Below, piece after piece: positions 11,275 to 22,993 of a stretch of 64,000 nucleotides of DNA. The position numbers and the translations under genes were made by a program. Below the pieces are notes generated by a model that was given only the letters and a program-made list of their open reading frames with translations, had not been told where the DNA came from and did not search any database. Each line of letters starts with the position of its first letter. The first letter of the stretch is position 1. Source of the stretch: Azolla caroliniana. Lineage: Eukaryota > Polypodiophyta. The stretch covers positions 12,090,001 to 12,154,000 of the forward strand of contig JBHGNT010000014.1 of assembly GCA_043228905.1 (NCBI GenBank), given 5' to 3'.

Positions 11275-11362
11275 TTTTGGCGCTCCAGGGAGGGCGGATC
11301 CTTTCCGTATAGGAGGGAGAACTTATCATTTAATTGTGTTACTATATTACATTAACTTAGCT

Positions 11363-14300
11363 ATGCAATTTGCATTTTCAGGTGAAAGAACACAAGATGC
11401 GGGTGCCTTTTTGGCATCTTTTGAGCATCATGCTGTCTCTATTGGACGCATCACCGACAATGAGAAGTTACCTTTATTAGTAGCTACATTCTATGGTCGA
11501 GCTCGAGATTGGTATGACTCTCTTCCTCCAAACCAACAGGGAGCATATCAATTGTTGGTGCACCAGTTTCGTGCCAAATATATTCAACGACGAAGTGCAA
11601 CCGAAGTAAGAGAAGAGCTATTTCGACTAAAGATGGAATCACCAATTGGTTTCACTGAGTATGAAAGAAATTTCAAGGATTTGTGGACTACATGGATTCG
11701 TCTTCGTGGCGGCACTGAAGACGAGTGGTTTAAAATGGAACGATTCAAGATGGGTCTTGATATGTATTTCCGTTTGGAAGCTAACTTGAAGGATCCCACA
11801 TCGTTTCAAGCTCTTATCCAAGTTTGTCAAGCTTATGATCGACAAGTGAAGATGATGAGCTCCTTGGGGGATCCCCAAATGACGGCTTTGGGTGCAAATT
11901 TGATGCCTCGTGCCAACTTTCAAGCCTCATCTTCAATTGTGCATGGGGGACAAGTGTTTCCAAATGTGTATACCACCACAACAATAAACCCAACAAGTAT
12001 ATCCCAAGAAGTTGAACAAGTGAGGAGTGAACAAGATACCATGGCATTGGTAAATCGGCGCTTTGATGAAGTGATGACCCACTTGCGACAATCCCAAGCA
12101 ATTCACAACACTATTCCCGATGGTGGTGGCTCTAGAGGGCATCACGGTGTAATTTGTTATTCTTGTCAAGAGGAGGGACACATCTCAACAAGATGTCCTC
12201 ATCGACAACAAAGAGGCATGGGAAGAGGCATTTATCAAGTGCAAAGGAATGGACAACGACCTAACAACAATGAAGTCGAAGGAAACGTAACACTCCCTAT
12301 GGCTCAGGTTCCTACAATTCCTCATAATGTGAATCTTCTTAATTTTATTGATGATAGTGATAATTCTTTTGAAGTAGCTCCTGTGAAAAGGACAAGGTCC
12401 TCGCAAAAGGAGAAAGAAGTTGAAGGAGAATCTAGTGCCTCAAGACAAAAGAAGAAGTCTAAGGAGAATGAGAAAGAGGAAAAATTGAGAAGGAGACACT
12501 CTAGAAGAAAGATCAAGATGGAGGACATTCCTATGGGTGAAGGTGTAGAAGCTTTCAATTTGAAGCATGAGTTGATTTCAAGTGGACCAAGGATAACATG
12601 GCCGCAACTTCTCCAATTATCTCCCACATTACGAAAGGAGTGGGGGCGACTTGCAAGTATTCGCCAAAGTCGGAAGACTGTGCATTATGTGGGAATCGTG
12701 CGAGTAGAAGATCGAAAGGACATACGACCCACCATCCCCGTCTCCATCAAAGGGTTTCACATCAAAGATGCGTTGGTTGATAGTGGTGCTAGAGTAAGCT
12801 TGATTTCTGAATTTGTGGTAAACAAAGTGGGAATTCCTATAAGTAGGTCATCTTCGGCAAGAGTGGCTGTAGCCGATGGTGGAGTGGTCCATTGCATTGG
12901 CATAGTGGAGGATGTTGTCATCAAGTGTTTTGGGGTAAGCATTTCCATGGATTTTCATGTAATACCACTAAAAGGACCGTCATATTCTTTGGTACTAGGA
13001 CGACCATGGATGCAAGAACTCAATGTTGTCCAAGATTGGAGCAAAGGTTTGATGACCATAACGCCATCAAAAGGAGTGAGCATACATTATGATATGCGGC
13101 AACAAAGACTTATTGAGAAAGAAGAAGATGGAATAACTGAATATGATAGTGGGTCCGCATATGAAAGTGATGAAAGTGAAGATTCCTCGTCAGAATGGGA
13201 AATGACCACATCATATGCCGTTTTGAAGGAAGAAGATGATGAAAGAGGTTTAATTACTATGGAGCAAAAAGAGAAGATGATTTCTAAAGATCTTAAAGGG
13301 CAAGAGAGGCAACAATTTATTAATTTGATTTCTGAATTTCCTAACCTTTTCATTAGTGATTATGCTCATATTAGGGGTGTAGATGTCATCCAACATCACA
13401 TAAATCTAAAGGAGGGTACAACTCCCGTTGCGCAAAAGTTGCGAAGGCTAGGTCACGTGCAAAAGGAGGCCTTATTAAAGGAAGTCAAAGCTTTGTTGCG
13501 TGCACAATTCATTTACCCAGTGGAAGATTCTGAATGGGTTTCGCCCATTGTGGTGGTACCTAAAAAGAATGGAAAATGGAGGGTTTGTGTTGATTACAAA
13601 CCTCTAAATGCGGCTACCAAGAGGGATCACTTTCCTCTCCCTTTCCAAGATGAAATATTAGATGAAATTGCGGGTCATGAAATGTACTCTGTTTGTGATG
13701 GCTATTCAGGTTATTTTCAAATTCGTATTGCGGAAGAGGATCAAAAGAAGACGACATTCATCACTCCATGGGGATGCTTTGCATATCGATGCATGCCCTT
13801 TGGACTCACAAATGCTGTTTTTACATTTAATCGTCTTGCTATTCATGTATTCCAACCATTCTTTGGAAAGTTTGTTAGAGTCTTTATGGATGACTTTGCA
13901 ATTTATAGTAGCAGGAAAGACCATTTGGAAAAGGTTCGCTTGGCATTCAAAAGATTGGAGGAATGCAAAATGCAACTCAACCCAGAGAAGTGTCACATAG
14001 GTGAAAAGGAGGTGGTGATGCTTGGTCATGTGGTGTCTCAAGAAGGAATCAAAGTTGATAGCTCAAAGATTGAAGCAATTCAAAAGATGACAACACCCAC
14101 GAGTATCAAAGATTTGGAGGTATTTGTTCAAAAAGTTCGTTACTTTGAACGATTCATTCATATGTTGGCCCAAATTCTCTATCCTTTTCGCATTATTCTT
14201 CGCACCAACAACTTCTTGTGGACATCTACAACTGAAGAGCAATATGTAAGAATAAAAGAACTATTATGTAATGCTCCTATTCTAAAGCCACCTGATAGAA

Positions 14301-16522
14301 CATCTACCTTCTTTCTTTCTCTTAGTGTTGGATCTCATGCTATAGGAGCCATTCTTATGCAACAAGATTCTGAAAATAGGCTTATGCATCCTATATATTT
14401 TATTAGTAAAGCCATGTCTGATGTAGAGAAAGAATTCTTAGAAGTAGAAAAGTGGATGTTAGCTCTTATATATGCTTGTAAAAAGTTTAGAAGCTATCTA
14501 CTACCTCATCATTTTGTAATAATCACTAGCATGTCATTACTCCCATATGTACTCCAACATGTGAGCATTTCAGCACGAATTGCTAAATGGGCTCTACTAT
14601 TGGCGGAGTTTGATTTTGAAGTCAAATTGGAATCAACTATGCGTGCCGAATTGGCGGATCTTCTCACCTTTAGAGAAACCTTTCATGAAGAAGACTTGGT
14701 AAAGCTACGAAAGGCACTTCCCGAGCCGGATATGGAGGATGCATTCACCTTATTCTTTGATGGGGCATTTCGCAAAGCCACAAACATAGCCGTGGGTGGG
14801 ATTATTCTCAAGGATCCTCAAGGAGACAGAGTAAAAAGTGAAGGTATTACATTAAGTGGTGTGAATTCAAATAATGAAGCGGAGTATGCTACCTTGTGTT
14901 ATGGTCTTCGTCTATGTAAAGCTATGAAGATAAAAAGATTAATTCTTAAGGGTGATTCCTTATTGGTAATTAAACAAATTCAAGGCAATTGGAAATGTCA
15001 AAGTGATGGGCTTAGAAATTTTTATAAAGAAGCAATGAGTCTACTAAGGTCTTTTGAAAAGATACAGGTTAAGCATGTGGGGAGATTATACAATAAAGAA
15101 GCGGATGCATTAGCTCAAGCCCAATTAGATAAGATCAAGGAAGGTTTCGTTGGTGTTTTGGAGACGTGCAAAGATGTAGACTCCCTAGAGGAAGTACATA
15201 ATTTTCTTAATAAAGGAGAGTTTCCAAATAACCTCAATGCTTTGCAAAGAAAGCGTTTGGTGGCAAAGGCTTCACAATATCATTTGGTGGGTGAAGATTT
15301 GTACAACAAAGGGAAAGATGGAGTTTTACGAAGAGTTCCTAACAAAAGCGAGATTATAAAGATACTCTTTAAGTTGCATGAAGAAGTTTGTGGTGGGCAT
15401 TTAGCCCATGATATAATGATAAGAAAGATTTTACTAATTGGTTTTACATGGCCTACTATCCATAGGGATGTGCATGATTGGTGTAGATCTTGTGATGCAT
15501 GTCAAAAAGCGGGAATAAGACATCTACAAAGTGGACCTTTACAACCCATTGTGGTGTTTGCTCCATTCGAGAAATGGGGAATTGATGCAGTAGGACCTCT
15601 TCCGAAAACTCAACATGGTAAAGAGTTTATTTTGGTGGCCATTGACTACATGACAAAGTGGGTGGAAGCTATAGCAACTTCCTCGATTAAAGCCAAAGAT
15701 GTAGCCCAATTTGTGTATAAGAATATTTGTACTAGATTTGGAGTTCCCATGGAGATTGTATCCGATCATGGACCCGGTTTTAGGAGTGAAATGTTAGCTT
15801 GTCTATTAAGCAAGTTGAAGATTAAGCATCGATATTCAACGCCTTATTATCCTCAAGCAAATGGTGCAGTTGAGAAAGTGAATGGGCTTATAGTGAAGAA
15901 TTTGACAAAGTTAGTGCAAGACAAAGTAAGAACATGGGATAGGTATTTGGATGATACTCTTTGGGCTTATAGAGTTTCTTATAAATCCTCCACAGGTTTT
16001 ACTCCTTTTTATTTGGTTTATGGAAAAGAAGCGTTACTTCCGATCGAACTTGAGATCAAAAGTAATAGACTAATGGAGGCATCGCATCGCTCAAAAGGAA
16101 ATGATGTGATGAGTCGTTTAGCGAGCAACCATCTACTACAATATTCAAGAGAAGAAGCTGTGGAGCATTACTTAAATCAAGCAATGAAGAGAAAGGAGGC
16201 ATATGACAAAAAACACAAGGGCAACCACATTGAAGAAGGATCATTGGTTCTTAGGTATGATAATAGATATGATTATATTCAAGGACAAAAGCTTGATAAT
16301 AAGTGGGAAGGACCCTTTGTGGTTCACAAAAAGTATGACAACGGAAGTTACCAATTGAAAGATGTGGATGGAGCACTTCATTCTTATCGAGTGAACGGAT
16401 GGCGCCTTAAAAAGTATGTAACTCGGGGACCTACTTATATTCCCCAAGTTACTAATGATATTGTTGATACGGATGGATGGGAGCAAGAAGTGGACTTGTT
16501 TCCCCATACATTATTCTCTTAA
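11363..16522 (+). CDS. Gag-Pol polyprotein of element B (Tat lineage, dual RNase H)
   Basis: The frame is open from 11240, but the first 41 codons overlap the LTR and primer site, so I choose the ATG at 11363 (MQFAFSGERTQDAGAF). Order: gag domain with ATFYGRARDWYDSLP and FTEYERNFKDLW; zinc knuckle CYSCQEEGHISTRC (about 12155-12196); protease VDSGARVSLIS (12776); RT with VFMDDFAIYS (catalytic FMDD at 13883-13894); a weak gypsy RNase H; a second, archaeal-type RNase H (FTLFFDGAF...NNEAEY...KGDSLLV, about 14740-15125) typical of the Tat lineage; integrase HHCC finger (about 15375-15515) and DD35E core (GIDAVGP, SDHGPG, GAVEKVNG). No stop or frameshift. Codon use is AT-rich. Confidence 0.95.
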   Translation: MQFAFSGERTQDAGAFLASFEHHAVSIGRITDNEKLPLLVATFYGRARDWYDSLPPNQQGAYQLLVHQFRAKYIQRRSATEVREELFRLKMESPIGFTEYERNFKDLWTTWIRLRGGTEDEWFKMERFKMGLDMYFRLEANLKDPTSFQALIQVCQAYDRQVKMMSSLGDPQMTALGANLMPRANFQASSSIVHGGQVFPNVYTTTTINPTSISQEVEQVRSEQDTMALVNRRFDEVMTHLRQSQAIHNTIPDGGGSRGHHGVICYSCQEEGHISTRCPHRQQRGMGRGIYQVQRNGQRPNNNEVEGNVTLPMAQVPTIPHNVNLLNFIDDSDNSFEVAPVKRTRSSQKEKEVEGESSASRQKKKSKENEKEEKLRRRHSRRKIKMEDIPMGEGVEAFNLKHELISSGPRITWPQLLQLSPTLRKEWGRLASIRQSRKTVHYVGIVRVEDRKDIRPTIPVSIKGFHIKDALVDSGARVSLISEFVVNKVGIPISRSSSARVAVADGGVVHCIGIVEDVVIKCFGVSISMDFHVIPLKGPSYSLVLGRPWMQELNVVQDWSKGLMTITPSKGVSIHYDMRQQRLIEKEEDGITEYDSGSAYESDESEDSSSEWEMTTSYAVLKEEDDERGLITMEQKEKMISKDLKGQERQQFINLISEFPNLFISDYAHIRGVDVIQHHINLKEGTTPVAQKLRRLGHVQKEALLKEVKALLRAQFIYPVEDSEWVSPIVVVPKKNGKWRVCVDYKPLNAATKRDHFPLPFQDEILDEIAGHEMYSVCDGYSGYFQIRIAEEDQKKTTFITPWGCFAYRCMPFGLTNAVFTFNRLAIHVFQPFFGKFVRVFMDDFAIYSSRKDHLEKVRLAFKRLEECKMQLNPEKCHIGEKEVVMLGHVVSQEGIKVDSSKIEAIQKMTTPTSIKDLEVFVQKVRYFERFIHMLAQILYPFRIILRTNNFLWTSTTEEQYVRIKELLCNAPILKPPDRTSTFFLSLSVGSHAIGAILMQQDSENRLMHPIYFISKAMSDVEKEFLEVEKWMLALIYACKKFRSYLLPHHFVIITSMSLLPYVLQHVSISARIAKWALLLAEFDFEVKLESTMRAELADLLTFRETFHEEDLVKLRKALPEPDMEDAFTLFFDGAFRKATNIAVGGIILKDPQGDRVKSEGITLSGVNSNNEAEYATLCYGLRLCKAMKIKRLILKGDSLLVIKQIQGNWKCQSDGLRNFYKEAMSLLRSFEKIQVKHVGRLYNKEADALAQAQLDKIKEGFVGVLETCKDVDSLEEVHNFLNKGEFPNNLNALQRKRLVAKASQYHLVGEDLYNKGKDGVLRRVPNKSEIIKILFKLHEEVCGGHLAHDIMIRKILLIGFTWPTIHRDVHDWCRSCDACQKAGIRHLQSGPLQPIVVFAPFEKWGIDAVGPLPKTQHGKEFILVAIDYMTKWVEAIATSSIKAKDVAQFVYKNICTRFGVPMEIVSDHGPGFRSEMLACLLSKLKIKHRYSTPYYPQANGAVEKVNGLIVKNLTKLVQDKVRTWDRYLDDTLWAYRVSYKSSTGFTPFYLVYGKEALLPIELEIKSNRLMEASHRSKGNDVMSRLASNHLLQYSREEAVEHYLNQAMKRKEAYDKKHKGNHIEEGSLVLRYDNRYDYIQGQKLDNKWEGPFVVHKKYDNGSYQLKDVDGALHSYRVNGWRLKKYVTRGPTYIPQVTNDIVDTDGWEQEVDLFPHTLFS

Positions 16523-16783
16523 TAGTCCATATTGTAGACCCATCTTTCTCTCTATTAACAAAGAGGAAGATGGTAATAGTGATTATCTTTTTTATTTGTA
16601 GAGAATGTGAGGTTTTTCCTACCGATTAGCGGGGGTTTTACTCACATCTTTTTATTTTCTTTTTATTATATCTCTCTCATTGTCTATAGCCAAGAGATTG
16701 GCGAGAGAGCTTTTGTTTGTTAAGTACTGCCAATAAGTGCTTCGCCATAAATGGCTTAGCCTCTAACAAGGGGGAGGGCTAAA
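16523..16783 (+). other. Element B 3' untranslated region and polypurine tract
   Basis: 260 bases between the pol stop and the 3' LTR contain only short frames. They end in the purine run AAGGGGGAGGGCTAAA (16769-16783), the plus-strand primer. Confidence 0.8.
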
Positions 16784-17531
16784 TGTGAAAGTGTTTTTAG
16801 AATCTAAGCCATTGAACATTAGGAGAATATAAAGTATAGATAATTCACCTTTTGAGGATAAGAACACGAACTAAGATCTTAGGGAAGAAGTCAAAAGTAA
16901 AAGTACGAGACCAAGAGAAAAGTAAAAAGAGAAAACGCAGACTATAAAAAACAGTAAAAATAGAATGGTCATAACTCCCTCGTTGTTTATCCAAATATCA
17001 CGTTTAAATATGGATTAGAAAGCTTGTAAAAAGAGCTTTCTATAGCTTTTTAAATCGCTTAATTTGGATATCGGATGAGGGAGATATGACGATTAGAAGG
17101 TTGATGTGTCATAGCTAAAAATAGGGAGATAAAAAGCTTCTAAAAATAGCATGAACGTGGATAAGAAGAGGAAGGTTATAAAAGAAGAAGTAATATTAGT
17201 GAGGAGGGGGGCAAAGAGTGAAAGAAAAGAGTGGATGAGGAGTGTTAGGAAGAAGTGTCTTTGTGGAAGAGGAAGTGTCTTAGAAGAGGAAGGTCTTTGG
17301 TTTTAGTTCAATGTGGAGTTTGTCTCCTTTGTATTCTCTTGATGTTGGAATATCAGAATATTCTTATTTCTTGCTCGCTTTCTCTATCTTTTTTCTTAGT
17401 TTCTTGAGTTATACTCTCTAATCATAATTACCTAGAGCTATATAATATATTATGATTTTCAACTCCATCTAATCGGTTTGATCAAGCCCTCATATAGTGT
17501 ATAACTATCTATTATCTTATACACTCTATCA
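16784..17531 (+). repeat. 3' LTR of element B
   Basis: 748 bp, same ends and length as the 5' LTR, with one visible base difference. Directly followed by target duplicate AATAT. Confidence 0.97.
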
Positions 17532-18433
17532 AATATCAATCTGTTTTCTCAGAATTTCAATGCTTGAAGGAGAAGTTCCATGCTTTGGAACAAGAAAACC
17601 AACGGTTGCTGGGGGATCTTCAGCAAATCTCCTTAGAAAAGCAGCAAACGCAACAACATCATGGGCAACTTGCGTTACGTGTGCAACAACTCGAAGCAAC
17701 CATCGTAGCGATGCAACAACAAGGGCCCGGAACACAAGGGATTCATAAAGAACCCAAGATTGGTCTTCCCACGAAGTTCGATGGAACGCGATCGCAGTTT
17801 AGAGGGTTCCTTAACCAGGTATGATTAGTTATTCAAATGCATCCTTCCCGATATCCCACCGATGCATCACGAGTGGGTTTAGTAGGCACTTTGTTAAGTG
17901 GCTTAGCGTTGTCATGGTTCGCTCCACTATTAGAAAAGGAATCTCCGTTACTCAACAATTTTGAAGAGTTTCTAGGTGAGTTTAAAGCATGTTTCGGAGA
18001 TACTGACAGCATCAGGACCGCAATCAACAAAATCCAGCGATTACGCCAAGGTGACCGTCTAGCCTCCGCATATGCTGCAGATTTTCGCCTACTCGCCGCT
18101 GATATCCCTTGGGATGATCAAGCGTTGATGGAGCAATTCCGTTATGGTTTACACAACGACGTCAAGGATTTACTCTTGACCTTCCCCGAAGAGCCAAAGT
18201 CCTTAATAGAAGCAATCAGTCGCACGGTGAGATGTGACAACCGCCTCTTTGAGCGATGTTCAAAACGACAGCTACAGATGCCGAGGGCAAGATCAGAGCC
18301 CACCTACGCCTCAGTGGTAGCAAGACCTTTTCCGAGGGAGTCATATAATGCGCCTCCAGCGAATACTCCGACTCCGATGGAGATTGACACTACACGTCGT
18401 CGAGGGCCATTATCTGAAGAAGAAAAGCAGTGA
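17532..18433 (+). pseudogene. Element A gag (broken)
   Basis: After B the gag frame resumes with a coiled-coil-like, Gln-rich segment (FHALEQENQRLLGDLQQISL, from 17564) and KIGLPTKFDGTRSQFRGFL. It stops at 17824 and restarts at 17837 with the retrotransposon gag core (LALSWFAPLLEKESPLLNNF, KIQRLRQGDRLASAYAADFR, MEQFRYGLHNDVKDLL). A TGA at 18431-18433 precedes the zinc knuckle CLYCGGPGHIAINC (about 18452-18495). At least two stops or frame breaks make it non-functional. Confidence 0.88.
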
Positions 18434-18687
18434 CGTCGTACAAATCGACTATGTCTTTACTGCGGTGGACCAGGACATATCGCAATAAATTGCCCCCATA
18501 GGCCAAGAAGACAGGTAAACCAAATAGTCGCTAGTTCTAATTGTACTAAACCCGAGCCTATTTCAGTAGGGATATCTGATAGTCCTAATAGTACTAATAT
18601 CCCAGATCTAGCAAACAAATTTGATGTCCTTAGTCAGTTAGAAGAAGAGTTAAACGACTAAGTCCAGCCAAAATAGGAGCCGTTTGG

Positions 18688-19155
18688 TTGGACAGCCCTA
18701 GATCTGTGCAGCCCATTAGTGGTTCCATTCCCTCTAATCAAGTTAGTGATGTGTTCGTAGCCCAAGTAATAGTTAGTACTAAAAGTACCCCTCTAGTACA
18801 TGTCCTAGCACTCCTAGATTTCGGAGCTAACTCTTGCTTTATGGATAAGAAATTTGCTCAAGCTCATAAGATATCCCTAAGAAAACTCCAGTGTCCAGCC
18901 TCTGTAGTAGTCATTGATGGACGTCCCATTGCTTCCGGAAATATCATAGAAGAGTCAGAGCCCATTAATATTGTCCTAGATAACTTAGCATGTGTAGTAT
19001 CATTTAATATTATTAGTATCCCAGAACATCCTATAGTTTTAGGATTACTGTGGTTCGAGTTACATAACCCAGACATAGATTGGAGAACAAGAGAAATCCA
19101 GTGTCGACAAACCCAAGGGTCAACTCAGAAGATGGCAACCATTTCGCTACGTTAG
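18688..19155 (+). pseudogene. Element A protease region (active-site motif altered)
   Basis: The frame has the retropepsin layout (VHVLALLDFGANSCFMD then HPIVLGLLWFELHNPDIDW). The catalytic triplet reads D-F-G (18817-18825) where D-S-G or D-T-G is expected, a change likely to kill the enzyme. A stop separates it from the RT frame at 19156. Confidence 0.8.
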
Positions 19156-22004
19156 TTGCGTAAAGAAGGGCGCAAGGAGGAAATGTTCCTCTTTGCAATA
19201 TCAGTAAACCCCTCCAGCACCACTAAAGAAGAATCCACCGTTCAACTTCTCGAGAAGTATCGTCATTACGCCGATTTGTTCGATAAAGTACAAGCCAACA
19301 CACTTCCTCATCATCGACCGTACGATTGCCCCATCGATTTACAACCGGGAAAAGAGCCGCCATGGGGACCGATCTACAATTTGTCACCAACTAAGCTGGA
19401 AGTCCTTCGGGCCTATATAGAGGAGAATTTGGAAAATGGTTTCATTCGGCATTCGAAATCTCTAGCCGGCGCGCCCATTTTCTTCGTCAAGAAAAAGGAT
19501 GGATCGCTTCGTCTCGTTGTAGATTACCGTGGCTTGAATAAGGTTACAATCAGGAATAGGTATGCTCTTCCCCTTATCTCAAGTCTTTTAGAACGGATCA
19601 ATGGTGCCAGGTTCTTCACGAAGATCGACTTACGGGGAGCATATAACCTCGTACGGATCCGACCAGGAGACGAATGGAAGACCGCGTTTCGCACCAGATA
19701 TGGGCACTTCGAGTATACGGTCATGCCGTTCGGCCTCACTAATGCGCCGGCAGTTTTCCAGCACATGGCTAATGTATATTCCGAGATCTATTGGATGATT
19801 GTTTGATCATCTATTTGGATGATCTACTGGTTTATTCAAAGACCCAAGAAGAACATGATTCTCATGTACTATTAGTACTAAAACGACTTCGAGAACATGG
19901 TCTGTATGCAAAGCTGGAAAAATGTAGTTTTGGGTGCAACCAAGTGGAATTTCTCGGCTACATCATTTCGTCAGAAGGCATCTCCATGGACCCAGCTAAG
20001 GTCAAAACGGTGGTAGAATGGCAGACTCCGCGTTCGGTGCGGGATGTGCAATGCTTCTTAGGCTTTGCCAATTTTTACCGGAAGTTCATACAAGATTACT
20101 CAAAGATCGTTCTACCTCTCACACAACTTACCAGGAAGGGACAACCGTTCATCTGGTCTGAAGAAACGGACATGGCTTTCGAGAGTCTTAAAAAAGCATT
20201 TACATCGGCTCCAATTCTAGCTCATGTCGATCCGGAAAAACCATTCATTATCGAAGCTGACGCATCGGATTTTGCATTGGGGAGCATTCTGTCACAACAG
20301 GGGAATGATGAGAAGCTACATCCTGTGGCTTTTCACTCACGCAAGTTCGACGCCGCCGAAATCAACTACGAAATTCATGATAAGGAGCTATTGTCAATAG
20401 TGGATTCTTTTATGCAATGGAGGCATTTTCTGGAGGGATCCTCTCATCCAGTCACCGTATTTAGTGACCACAAGAATCTTGCCTACTTTCAGGATGCTCG
20501 TGTGTTGAATCGACGTCAAGCTCGATGGGCCCACTTCCTCACGCGTTTCGACTTTAAAATTACATATCGTCCGGGGAGGCACCAAGGGAAGGCAGATGCA
20601 TTATCATGGCGTTCGTATCTAGCACCCCGTCCCGGCGAGCCAGCTTTCGATAACCAAAAACAAGTCATCTTGGGATCGGCACGACTACAAGCAACACAGA
20701 TCTTTGACATGCCTATGGATTCCCGCGTTATCGATACCATACGTGAAGACTTGAAGACAGATGCGTTCGCCCAAGCTATACTAGCACAAATTGATCCCTC
20801 TCGAGCGTCGTGTTCACAGTTGCAACCACCAGGTACGGACTATCGGCAATTCAAATACCGTGATGGATTACTCTTCTTTAAAGAACTTTTGTATGTTCCT
20901 AATGGTTCTTGCCGCCTTCGAGTAGTACAAAACTGTCATGACACATATACAGCTGGGCATTTTGGTAGTACTAAAACATTACATTTAGTACAACGAACAT
21001 TCTGGTGGCCCTGTATGCGACAATTTGTCGAGGATTTTGTTCAGACTTGTGATACATGTTGCAGAGCAAAAATGCCAAGGCATCATCCATATGGTTTATT
21101 AGAACCATTACCAATTCCAATCAAGCCGTGGCAATCCATTGCTCTAGACTTCATCACAGATCTTCCAGTCTCTAAGGGGTTCAATGCGATTCTAACGGTG
21201 GTCGATCGATATACGAAGATAGCTCATTTCTTGCTATGTACTAAGGAGATCTCCAGTGAAGACACTGCCGAAATTGTCATGCGTGAAGTATGTCGGCATC
21301 ATGGACTTCTCGATAGTATCATCAGCGACTGTGGACCCCAGTTCGTGTCAAAATTCTGGAAGCACCTTTTTAACATGCTCAAGGTCACTTGTAACCTCTC
21401 CTCCGGCTACCACCCACAAACCGACGGCCAAGCTGAACGAACAAATCAAACGTTGGAGCAGTATCTGCAGTGCTTTCTCAACTATCATCAAGATGACTGG
21501 GTAGATATTCTCCACTTCGCTGAATTTGCCTATAACAACTCTATCCACGCATCCACTAAAGTTACGCCATTTTATGCTTATACGGGATGTCACCCCCGGT
21601 GGAGTGTACTTGAAACCCTAGAGGTGTCCCCAAATCCGTGCGCGGAGGATCGTTTGGAGCAGTTACGCAAGATACAAGCGGATTTATCTACTCATCTCCA
21701 ACAAGCTCAACAAACACACAAGGTCTACGCGGATCGTCATCGACTTCCATCCAATTTTAATATTGGAGATCGGGTGTGGCTACTACGACTACACATCAAG
21801 ACTACTCGTCCATGTGAGAAGTTAGATTATCGGCGATTAGGTCCTTTCCGTATTATTGGACAGATTAATGATGTCGCTTTTCGTCTCGATCTACCTCCTC
21901 AACTTCGGATACATCCGGTGTTTCATAGTTCTCTCCTCGAACCCTACCACGAGAGCACCATCCCAGGACGTCTTATCCAACCTCCACCCCCGATCGAGCT
22001 TTAA
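19156..22004 (+). pseudogene. Element A reverse transcriptase, RNase H and integrase (frameshifted)
   Basis: 19156-19806 holds the start of RT ([46 protein letters not shown]). Near 19775-19800 the frame shifts and 19791-22004 continues with YLDDLLVYSK (catalytic YLDD, 19812-19823), the RNase H domain (EADASDFALGSILSQ, 20250-20620) and integrase: HHCC finger around GHFGSTKTLH...CDTCCRAK, core LDFITDLP, SDCGPQFVS and GQAERTNQ. Past the integrase, HPVFHSSLLEPY is the usual link to a chromodomain, reached only past a TAA at 22002-22004. Apart from the frameshift and stop the domains look intact. Confidence 0.92.
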
Positions 22005-22230
22005 GAGGGGCCGGAGTACGAGGTTGCCGCCATCCTTGATTCCAAGATTGTTCGCAACAAGCTCTACTATCTAGTCGATTGGCTAGGCTATAGCCCCAAC
22101 GAACGTACTTGGGAACCGATCGAGAATGTGACCAATGCTCGTGCTCTTCTTGAAGACTTCCATCGTCAATATCCACACAAACCAGGTTCTCAATCCAAGA
22201 CGACTCGTGACACTCGTCGTTTTAAAGGGG
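22005..22230 (+). pseudogene. Element A chromodomain, cut off by a stop
   Basis: In frame with the integrase but after the TAA at 22002, the sequence encodes EYEVAAILDSKIV...YYLVDWLGYSPNERTWEP...LLEDFH, a clear chromodomain. Chromoviruses use it to direct integration to marked chromatin. The stop just upstream would remove it from the polyprotein. Confidence 0.88.
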
Positions 22231-22236
22231 GGATAG

Positions 22237-22673
22237 TGTCATGATATGGCAAGACTCGAACCCATGACCTTAGGTTATATGGGTCGAGCTCTTGACCATT
22301 ACATCCTCTATTGTAATACGTAGGATATTATTTTCATTTACATTTTATTATAGGAAATTAGTGTATATTCCAGATTTCTCTGGAACATTCTAGAAGCTTC
22401 AGGATTACTCCTGAAAACACTATAAAAGAGGGCACTAGGCATTATATTGAACCAAATTGGTTCAACGCCAGTCTTAAGCCTTTTTAGCCACCATTGTATA
22501 TTCTCTTCATATAATACATATCTTTCTTATCATCACTCTCTCGATCTCTCGATCTCTCTCTTTCTCTCCGTCTCGCTCACTTCTTCCTTCTCTCGAAGAA
22601 GTTCCACACCTCTCATAGTACTAATCCTTCGTTTAGTACTAATTCCTTCTCTGTCTCAGTACTGTTCCTGACA
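22237..22673 (+). repeat. 3' LTR of element A
   Basis: 437 bp, four visible differences from 9988-10424, preceded by a polypurine tract and followed by CATTC. Confidence 0.95.
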
Positions 22674-22890
22674 CATTCTTCCTGTCATATAGATGTGACA
22701 GCTTCTGCCACATCTCATAGGAATTTGTGTCATTTGCCACATGATGAAGGACACTCACATCGACACACTGTCTGATGGTGGCTACCGCCTTTCTGTTCAG
22801 CAGTTTCCATTCAAACTCTAACAGCCGCGTGGGTATTTCTGCTCTATCGATGGGCTCATACATGTCTTTAACTATGAGAAGTTCTTCCAT
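22674..22890 (-). pseudogene. Copia C gag N-terminal part
   Basis: The minus strand reads MEELLIVKDMYEPIDRA, then LLEFEWKLLNRKAVATIR, DVSVLHHVANDTNSYEMW and LSHLYDRKN, the N-terminal copia gag. The frame meets element A at 22673 and its continuation resumes at 9987 on the far side of A. The leader and primer site (TGGTATTAGAGC, minus strand, 22979-22990) lie upstream. Confidence 0.85.
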
Positions 22891-22993
22891 CTTTGTCTTT
22901 CAGTTTGCATAGTTCTGAGAGTTTAGGACTATCATACCTAGGAAGCCACTAACACAGCCTTCCATGCTTGCATCCCAAGCTCTAATACCAGTT

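Larger units (their letters stand above)
10527..17531 (+). mobile_element. Tat-lineage Ty3/gypsy element B, structurally complete
   Basis: 7,005 bp with 748-bp LTRs (10527-11274 and 16784-17531) differing at one base by eye (a C/A at the GGGGGGC[G/A]AAG site), flanked by AATAT (10522-10526, 17532-17536). TTTTGGCGCTCCAGGG follows the 5' LTR as primer-binding region, and a polypurine tract (gggggagggct) precedes the 3' LTR. One uninterrupted gag-pol frame carries every expected domain plus an extra RNase H. It is the youngest insertion in the nest and could be autonomous. A truncated relative, J, lies at 59295-60302. Confidence 0.97.
9988..22673 (+). mobile_element. Chromovirus-type Ty3/gypsy element A (interrupted by B)
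   Basis: Identical-length LTRs (437 bp) at 9988-10424 and 22237-22673 are flanked by the 5-bp duplication CATTC (9983-9987 and 22674-22678). A polypurine tract (aaaggggggatag) precedes the 3' LTR. The internal region carries gag, protease, RT-RNase H, integrase and a chromodomain in the standard order. B is inserted after the ninth gag codon. I count four LTR mismatches, about 0.9 percent. A sits in the gag of copia C. Frame breaks show it is no longer autonomous. Confidence 0.95.

Noticed and set aside
13662-14041. Extra genes in other frames of the B gag-pol region
   Set aside because: All are shadows of the 1,700-residue polyprotein frame.
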